A stretch of 64,000 bases of DNA from positions 659,350,215 through 659,414,214 of the forward strand of contig NC_134355.1 of the NCBI RefSeq assembly GCF_048569485.1, read 5' to 3'. Below are positions 57,968 through 64,000 of the stretch, one piece after another (within the stretch, counting starts at the first letter, position 1; each line of letters opens with the position of its first letter). The translations under genes were made by a program, and so were the position numbers. A model generated the notes under the pieces. It did not search any database, had not been told where the DNA came from, and worked only from the letters and a program-made list of their open reading frames with translations. The stretch comes from Anomaloglossus baeobatrachus (taxonomy: Eukaryota > Chordata > Amphibia > Anura > Aromobatidae).

Positions 57968-58339
57968 GCAGCGACAGGGAGAGTATTCTCCAATAGGGAT
58001 TTTGCGAACTGCAAGACCACTGGAGTAGTTTATATGTGCACCTGTCAGTGTCCCAAAAATTATGTGGGGAAAACTAAGAGGGAACTGAGAGTAAGGATTG
58101 GAGAGCACATGGGGGATATTCTCCACAAAAGGGATACTGCACTGGCCCGGCATATGGTCCAATACCATAATGGGGATAAAAATATCCTATTTAGGGTGAT
58201 TGAGACCGTTCAAAAACATGAGAGGCTGGGTGACTGGAATAGGGCGATTCTCCAAAGGGAAACGAGGTGGATCTACCTTCTGCGGAGTATGTCCCCAGAT
58301 GGGATTAATGAACAATTAAATTTCACCAGTTTCATCTAA
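57968..58339 (+). pseudogene. PLE ORF2 C-terminal part (5'-truncated copy R1)
   Basis: From AATGRVFSNRDFANCKTTGV to the stop at 58337-58339. Contains the GIY-YIG region only. The frame is open leftwards through the inverted junction to 57572, which merely reads the antisense of L0. Confidence 0.88.
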
Positions 58340-59040
58340 CTCCCTGTGAAAGGTTTATGGTGGTTTGGGAACCCCCTTTACATCTCTATGGGATGAGTTA
58401 TTGAGCGGAGCTGACTTTTATGCCTATGCGCTTATTGTCCTTATAGGACGAGCATGGTTATTTCCTGGCGATATAATGTTATCGTTTTTTTTTCATTTCT
58501 CCATTCATATGAATAGCCCAATCTTTACTCGGTAGTCACGTGACTAGCCCTCACTACAGGCGACGCCCCTGTTGCTATGAGGGCATTTACTGCATGTGGA
58601 GCGCAATTTGCGTTCCGCCAGTGTATTGTCATGTGATCCGCCAATTACCCTCCCCTAACATGTGCTCCATGTGGGCGTCCCTGATAAATGGAACGCAATG
58701 TGCGGTCCATGGGCCGGAACTTCCGGTGTGACGTCAGAGGCCTGGAACTGTGTGCAAGGCCTGATGGGGAATATTGATTTCCGTTCCTACGTCACATAGA
58801 CTGCAAACCGGAAGTGACCGCCGGCGGAATGGCGCGGCCTTTTGAAATTATCATGGACAGTAAGTCGCATGGGGGTGGGGGTAAGTGACGCTTATCGAGT
58901 TGATATAAGTGGAGGTGGTGTGTGGCCAAATGAGGCATTACCTCTGATACCACTAATGAGCCAGGACCCATATTTTTGCGGTCCTGAGTGGCGTTATTAG
59001 GCATAGCAACCGCTCCATTGTGAGATCGGCTTTACTGATT

Positions 59041-59092
59041 GAAAATCTCCTGATGAACCCCCAGACATCCTGAGGGAGAAACGCGTTGAGAG
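59041..59092 (+). ncRNA. Hammerhead-like motif in PLE copy R1
   Basis: CTGATGA at 59050-59056, GAAAC at 59078-59082, GCGTT, then GAGAGAG. TCTC before CTGATGA pairs with GAGA after GCGTT. Same as in L0 and L1. Confidence 0.5.
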
Positions 59093-59704
59093 AGATATGC
59101 TGAGAGATATGCTGAGATGATATGCAACATGACATGGATAAGTACTTTTATTATTGTGAGAGTATGATATATAACCTGATAATAAGTACTTCATTTTAAA
59201 TTATCAAATTTTTTCATCTGGGATTGGTATGTAGTTGACCCGACGTGTATTAACAACAGAGTGGCTACCCAGACTATTTATGCCTGTATCCTCTGGAATA
59301 AGAACACTGTCGGTCACCCTTAGGGGAAATATTGTCGTTTTTTTACCCTGATAGGGGAACTACCTTATTGCAATTGCATGAATGGAACTGCACACCAGAC
59401 TTGAGAGAGATGCTGAGAGAGTATACAGCTTGACATGTTAAGTGCTTTAATCATCTTTGATATTATATGACCTGATGAGTACTTCATTCTAAAATGTCAA
59501 AAATATTTTTTCAACTGAGATGGGTGTGCAGTTGACCTGATGTGTATGAACATTAGGGTGGTTACTCAGACTATTTAGGCCTGTGTCCTCTGAAACAAGA
59601 GCACCGTTGGTCATCCCTAAGGGAAATAGTGTGATCATTGTTTTACCCTGATTGGGAACTACCTGATTGCATGTGTATTAACTGAACTGCATACCAGACT
59701 TTTA

Positions 59705-59880
59705 AAAAAAATTGTTTAAAAGAACAGAGAGTCCTCAGTGGTTGATACCTTTTAATGGCTAACTGAAAAGATGGTAATAATTGCAAGCTTTCGAGACTAC
59801 TCAGGTCTCTTCATCAGGCATGGTATAACACAAAATCTGAAGAGTCACATATTTATACACAACAGGACTTAGAATAGTGC

Positions 59881-59918
<38 letters not shown>

Positions 59919-59921
59919 CAG
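59705..59921 (+). mobile_element. SINE-like retroposon with poly(A), 217 bp, 14-bp TSD
   Basis: Flanked by ATACCAGACTTTTA at 59691-59704 and 59922-59935; the other PLE copies show the empty site. It has a 3' A-run of 32 bases (59884-59915) followed by TACCAG. The body (GGTTGATACCTTTTAATGGC...CAGGACTTAGAATAGTGCAG) has no ORF. Its complement contains CTGATGA, a GAGAC/GTCTC stem and GAAA (59789-59817), hammerhead-like but without a matching stem I. Present in the right arm only. Confidence 0.85.
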
Positions 59922-60320
59922 ATACCAGACTTTTAGTGTTTTGACTTGCACTTTTTCACGTACACTTTTGGTGATGGTGGTTTTATGGTTGGAGGGACAT
60001 TAAGGGACAGCCGCCGAGGAGCGGGGGCACCGAGTAAAGTAGGGTGTTTTCACTCCGCTGGTAGGTAGGGGAAATTCATAGGGCTAGGATAGGCCCCCCC
60101 CTCCCCTGCCTACATCCTCAATATCGTCATCTGGCGCACTTGTCTCCCCCGTTTTACCCGCCCAACCACTTTTTTGGCTATTCCTTTCTTTTTGTGACTG
60201 CACTGACAGTTTTTTAGATATTGACTAATAAAGATTGATATTTTTAATATAGGAATTTTTTTCATGGTTTTTGATAAATTGGGTTCCTCCCTATAATTTG
60301 ATTTTGAGGTATAAATTGAT

Positions 60321-61175
60321 ATGGCTGGCTTCTTGTCAGCTCCGCTTAACACGTCTGATTGGTTGAGTGATGTGGAGGAGGTGTTTTCTGAGGCCTCTGA
60401 ACTGAGCAGGACCTTGGCCAAACCTAGCATTAAAAATATTTTTTCGGATTTACTTGCATGCTACAAAAACCACCTGAAGTCTTGGTGGGAGGTGAGATCG
60501 TTAGAGCATTATATTAAGAGTGGCATTGTTCCAAGAGGCCTAAGGATCCCACTTACACCAGCACCGAGGTCTAGAACCCAGACACTGCTAGATAAGTGGC
60601 GCAAGGAATCAATAGCGTCATCAATTCGTTTTATGACAATCCTGCTAGAGGAGGAGAGATTGACTTTAGAAGAATCGTCTAAGAAACTTGAGAGCCAAAT
60701 CGAGAAAGCTCGTGAATATAAATCTGACTCAGACTTTAGTAATAAAGAAATTACACTCAAAACTACAGTAGATAAATATCAGCAGGAACTCAAAGAGAGA
60801 AAACACAGACACTACGTACGGGACCTGGCTGATTTTAAGGATAACAAAGCTTATCCCAGTTTGGAGTCATACGATCACGCAGTTGATCCCTCCTCCTCAG
60901 ACGCAGAGAATTCGGATACTGAGTTTCGGATGAGAGAGGGCCCATTTAGAAATAATAGAGGGAGAGGCCAATTCAGGAGGTACAAAAATAAGAACAAAAA
61001 ATGGGAAGAAAAAAGGGGGAATCAGAGATTCCCGGTAGTTGGAGCATCCCTGGGGGAACCTTCTGCTCCATCTTCATCCTCTACCTCATCCTCGGTTCCG
61101 GCCTCTTTTTTAGAGGGGACAGACGGTATGTCCTATCAACTACGCACACGATTAGTGGGGGTACAGAAAAAATAG
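60321..61175 (+). CDS. PLE ORF1 (copy R2)
   Basis: 284 codons, the same protein as the left copy's ORF1 as far as I compared: N-terminal MAGFLSAPLNTSDWLSDVEE, coiled-coil-like middle, Arg/Gly-rich basic region near residues 215-240, C-terminal QLRTRLVGVQKK. The ORF2 frame opens at 61001, offset by -1. Preserved reading frames in both copies argue that this element was active recently. Confidence 0.86.
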   Translation: MAGFLSAPLNTSDWLSDVEEVFSEASELSRTLAKPSIKNIFSDLLACYKNHLKSWWEVRSLEHYIKSGIVPRGLRIPLTPAPRSRTQTLLDKWRKESIASSIRFMTILLEEERLTLEESSKKLESQIEKAREYKSDSDFSNKEITLKTTVDKYQQELKERKHRHYVRDLADFKDNKAYPSLESYDHAVDPSSSDAENSDTEFRMREGPFRNNRGRGQFRRYKNKNKKWEEKRGNQRFPVVGASLGEPSAPSSSSTSSSVPASFLEGTDGMSYQLRTRLVGVQKK

Positions 61176-63532
61176 TAGGGGCAGGTGTAGAGGAAGATAG
61201 GCAACGAATTATTAACCTGTCCTCGTATACTCTATCTATTAATGAAGAGAGGGTTCTGGCTGCGGGCCTTTCATTTGTTCCGACCACACGGTGCGATCCG
61301 TTTATTTGGATCAAGGACATTAATTTGTTTCTTAGGAAACTTAAGTGGAAGAAATATTTTGTCATTAACGATAGAAATAAATGCCAACAATTGGGGATTC
61401 CTCTTGAATCGCTCAATGATGTTAGGGTTTTGGCCGGACTTGCAGAGGAGAGTGACCGTGAGATTGGTGAAGGCCCTTTTTCGGACCTTAAACCTAAGAG
61501 CTTACGACTTCCACCCTTGGGAGAATGTAGTAATATTGACATATTTGCCAAACTGGTGTCGGCCGAGATTAGTAAAATTAATCCGAGAAAGGGGAGATCT
61601 GATACCAACCTTGGACCACTAGAGAAGGATGCACTATTGTCTCTAGAAAAAAACAGAAACATCGTAATAAAGCCCTCCGACAAGGGGGGGAATACTGTGA
61701 TCCTTGATGTGGGTAAATACAAGGACATGTGCTTTTCCATTCTCCATGACTCTGCCACGTATGAGGTACTGAGGGGGGATCCGACTAATGACTATGCCTG
61801 TAAACTATTGGAGATATTGACACGTGCACTGGAGGACCTGCTTATCTCTAAGAGTGAGTTTGACTTTATGTATCTTAAACATCCACGAATAGCAACATTC
61901 TATTCACTCCCTAAGATACATAAAGGGGTGGTGCCCTTGAAAGGCCGACCTATAGTCTCGGGCATAGAAGCACTGTGTCAGAATGTGAGTGTATATCTGG
62001 ACAAACTGTTGCGCCCGTTTGTAACATCTTTACCATCGTACATTAGGGATACTGCTGATCTTATTGGGAAGTTGGATGGAATTTGTGTGGAACAGGGCAC
62101 CATCTTAACATCTATAGACGTGGAGGCCCTGTACAGCAGTATCCCGCATGAGAAGGGTATTGAGGCAGTCGAGTACTTTTTAAAGAGTAGGGGGAGTCAT
62201 CTCGGACCCCATAACATCTTAATTATTGAACTGCTGAGGTTTGTCCTGGGACACAACTACTTCCTGTTTAACGGGAAGTTTTACCATCAACTCAGGGGCA
62301 CAGCGATGGGGAGCCCCTGTGCTCCCACATACGCAAACTTGCTCCTGGGTTGGTGGGAGGACACTGTTGTTTTTAGGGATGAGGATGTCATCTGGACCCC
62401 CAGGATTTTGTTCTGGGGGAGATATATTGATGACATCCTCATCCTTTGGTCGGGTGACCAAAACTCCTTCAGGGCCTTTGTTGGACATCTGAACTTGAAC
62501 AATTTGAACCTGAGGTTTACCTCGGAGATAGGGGGGGACAGGATCTCCTTTTTGGATCTGTACATTAAGAGGAACCAGGACGGCTATCTGGATACCACCA
62601 TCTACAGAAAACCGACGGCAACTAATAGTTTGCTGCGATGGGAGAGCTGTCACCCCACTAGCCTGAAGAGAGGGATCCCCAAGGGACAGTTCCTTCGACT
62701 TCGGAGGAACTGTTCTAATTTGGGAGATTTTCAGGCACAATCTAATAACCTTAGACGCAGGTTCAGAGATAGAGGTTATCCAGTGGGAGTAATTGAGGAA
62801 GCATATAGAGTCGCAAAGGGAAGAAACAGAACAGAGCTAATTGCGCCCCGCCAGAGAATACAAAATGATGGGCTGACAAGATTGATTGGGACCTTTGACG
62901 ACCATACGGATAGGATTATGGACATTCTAAGGCGGCACTGGGACATTCTTCGGGCAGACCCAGATTTGGCAGATACCCTAACTACAAAACCTTCAGTCAC
63001 TTTTAGGAGAGGGAGGTCAATAAGGGACCACGTGGTCCATAGCCACTTCGAGCAACCAAAATCGGGAGGGACCTGGTTGGACAGGAGACCGATTGGGACC
63101 TTTAGGTGTGGGACCTGCAGTTTCTGTAGGTATATTGACCCCTCTAAAACCTTCACAAGTGCAGCGACAGGGAGAGTATTCTCCAATAGGGATTTTGCGA
63201 ACTGCAAGACCACTGGAGTAGTTTATATGTGCACCTGTCAGTGTCCCAAAAATTATGTGGGGAAAACTAAGAGGGAACTGAGAGTAAGGATTGGAGAGCA
63301 CATGGGGGATATTCTCCACAAAAGGGATACTGCACTGGCCCGGCATATGGTCCAATACCATAATGGGGATAAAAATATCCTATTTAGGGTGATTGAGACC
63401 GTTCAAAAACATGAGAGGCTGGGTGACTGGAATAGGGCGATTCTCCAAAGGGAAACGAGGTGGATCTACCTTCTGCGGAGTATGTCCCCAGATGGGATTA
63501 ATGAACAATTAAATTTCACCAGTTTCATCTAA
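61001..63532 (+). CDS. PLE ORF2: reverse transcriptase with GIY-YIG endonuclease (copy R2)
   Basis: 843 codons, uninterrupted, with the same motifs and residue numbers as the left copy: SIDVEALY (Asp 373), GTAMGSPCAP, YIDD (475-478), the Cys cluster at 703-709, GVVY at 739 and NYVGK at 751. At residue 46 it has Ser where the left copy has Pro. The RT uses the nick made by the GIY-YIG nuclease, or a free 3' end, as primer. The first ~58 residues overlap ORF1 and may not be translated as drawn. Looks competent by sequence. Confidence 0.93.
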   Translation: MGRKKGESEIPGSWSIPGGTFCSIFILYLILGSGLFFRGDRRYVLSTTHTISGGTEKIVGAGVEEDRQRIINLSSYTLSINEERVLAAGLSFVPTTRCDPFIWIKDINLFLRKLKWKKYFVINDRNKCQQLGIPLESLNDVRVLAGLAEESDREIGEGPFSDLKPKSLRLPPLGECSNIDIFAKLVSAEISKINPRKGRSDTNLGPLEKDALLSLEKNRNIVIKPSDKGGNTVILDVGKYKDMCFSILHDSATYEVLRGDPTNDYACKLLEILTRALEDLLISKSEFDFMYLKHPRIATFYSLPKIHKGVVPLKGRPIVSGIEALCQNVSVYLDKLLRPFVTSLPSYIRDTADLIGKLDGICVEQGTILTSIDVEALYSSIPHEKGIEAVEYFLKSRGSHLGPHNILIIELLRFVLGHNYFLFNGKFYHQLRGTAMGSPCAPTYANLLLGWWEDTVVFRDEDVIWTPRILFWGRYIDDILILWSGDQNSFRAFVGHLNLNNLNLRFTSEIGGDRISFLDLYIKRNQDGYLDTTIYRKPTATNSLLRWESCHPTSLKRGIPKGQFLRLRRNCSNLGDFQAQSNNLRRRFRDRGYPVGVIEEAYRVAKGRNRTELIAPRQRIQNDGLTRLIGTFDDHTDRIMDILRRHWDILRADPDLADTLTTKPSVTFRRGRSIRDHVVHSHFEQPKSGGTWLDRRPIGTFRCGTCSFCRYIDPSKTFTSAATGRVFSNRDFANCKTTGVVYMCTCQCPKNYVGKTKRELRVRIGEHMGDILHKRDTALARHMVQYHNGDKNILFRVIETVQKHERLGDWNRAILQRETRWIYLLRSMSPDGINEQLNFTSFI

Positions 63533-64000
63533 CTCCCTGTGAAAGGTTTATGGTGGTTTGGGAACCCCCTTTACATCTCTATGGGATGAGTTATTGAGCG
63601 GAGCTGACTTTTATGCCTATGCGCTTATTGTCCTTATAGGACGAGCATGGTTATTTCCTGGCGATATAATGTTATCGTTTTTTTTTCATTTCTCCATTCA
63701 TATGAATAGCCCAATCTTTACTCGGTAGTCACGTGACTAGCCCTCACTACAGGCGACGCCCCTGTTGCTATGAGGGCATTTACTGCATGTGGAGCGCAAT
63801 TTGCGTTCCGCCAGTGTATTGTCATGTGATCCGCCAATTACCCTCCCCTAACATGTGCTCCATGTGGGCGTCCCTGATAAGTGGAACGCAATGTGCGGTC
63901 CATGGGCCGGAACTTCCGGTGTGACGTCAGAGGCCTGGAACTGTGTGCAAGGCCTGATGGGGAATATTGATTTCCGTTCCTACGTCACATAGACTGCAAA
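63533..64000 (+). repeat. PLE 3' region of copy R2, cut by the window edge
   Basis: Matches 58340-58807 and the inverse of 51820-52287. It carries AAGTGG near 63881 (shared with L0) but GTGTGACG near 63918 (shared with L1 and R1), so it is not a simple mirror of L1. Confidence 0.85.

Larger units (their letters stand above)
57964..64000 (+). mobile_element. Penelope-like element array, right (5'-truncated copy R1 + full copy R2, runs off the window)
   Basis: R1 starts at 57968 with the last ~125 codons of ORF2, then the 3' region to about 60310, interrupted by a poly(A) retroposon at 59705-59921. R2 follows with ORF1 at 60321, ORF2 to 63532, and a 3' region cut by the window end. It mirrors the left array: head-to-head junction at 57963-57968 with a 4-nt AATT filler. 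The arms are nearly identical over at least 5.8 kb. Confidence 0.93.

Noticed and set aside
57572-58339. 255-codon plus-strand frame across the palindrome centre
   Set aside because: Its first half reads the antisense of copy L0; only 57968 onward is PLE coding sequence.
59771-59826. Hammerhead-like core on the antisense of the poly(A) retroposon
   Set aside because: CTGATGA, a GAGAC/GTCTC stem and GAAA are present, but no stem I partner is seen and it is on the strand opposite to the poly(A) transcript. Noted in the feature only.

Overview
The window is vertebrate nuclear DNA, most likely from an anuran amphibian. It is about 90% transposable elements and carries one recognisable host gene, methylmalonyl-CoA mutase (mmut), on the minus strand. 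Four mmut exons are placed to the base: exon 10 (49000-49131), exon 11 (39743-39890), exon 12 (24459-24626) and exon 13 (15459-15587 with the stop codon). Exon numbers follow the 13-exon human gene. All four have consensus splice sites and matching phases, and together they encode the C-terminal cobalamin-binding domain. The introns between them are 8.9, 15.1 and 9.1 kb of repeats. The frog assignment rests on the mix of families: DIRS, Penelope-like, Tx1-like and L2-like LINEs, Tc1 elements, a chromovirus, and many GC-rich MITEs with TTA/TAA target duplications.

Layout. 1-5355: Harbinger-like MITEs nested in a 3.1-kb non-autonomous element, with a 475-bp duplicate of the 5225-5699 segment. 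5526-14467: a Sleeping-Beauty-like Tc1 holding a MITE in its left terminal repeat and a second Tc1-type element in its right one; that second element is split by a 5.2-kb DIRS retrotransposon. 14468-15587: mmut 3' end. 15776-20802: a third mariner-type element holding a Harbinger-like element, which holds two MITEs, one of which holds a 1.06-kb palindromic retroposon. 21177-21403: a retroposon with a perfect 152-bp palindrome. 21.7-25.7 kb: MITEs, TG-rich and GA-rich tracts around exon 12. 27.2-28.6 kb: solo LTR and a tandem repeat. 29.1-38.6 kb: L2-like LINEs and a near-whole Ty3/gypsy chromovirus inside an older repeat. 38.6-48.0 kb: minisatellites, exon 11, a CR1 tail and a decayed Tx1/L1-like LINE with three insertions. 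49.2-50.5 kb: 35-36-bp minisatellite just upstream of exon 10.

50.5-64.0 kb is the most striking part: Penelope-like elements (PLE) with GIY-YIG endonuclease, arranged as two tandem [5'-truncated + full] arrays placed head to head. They form an inverted repeat with arms of at least 5.8 kb and a 343-bp spacer. Both full copies keep two long, nearly identical overlapping ORFs, so the insertion is young. The PLE leader and two of the three palindromic retroposons carry a hammerhead-ribozyme-like layout (short stem, CTGANGA or a variant, GAAAC, short stem). Snap-back retroposons with 14-15-bp target duplications, possibly linked to PLE and hammerhead-like motifs, are my main candidate for something little described.
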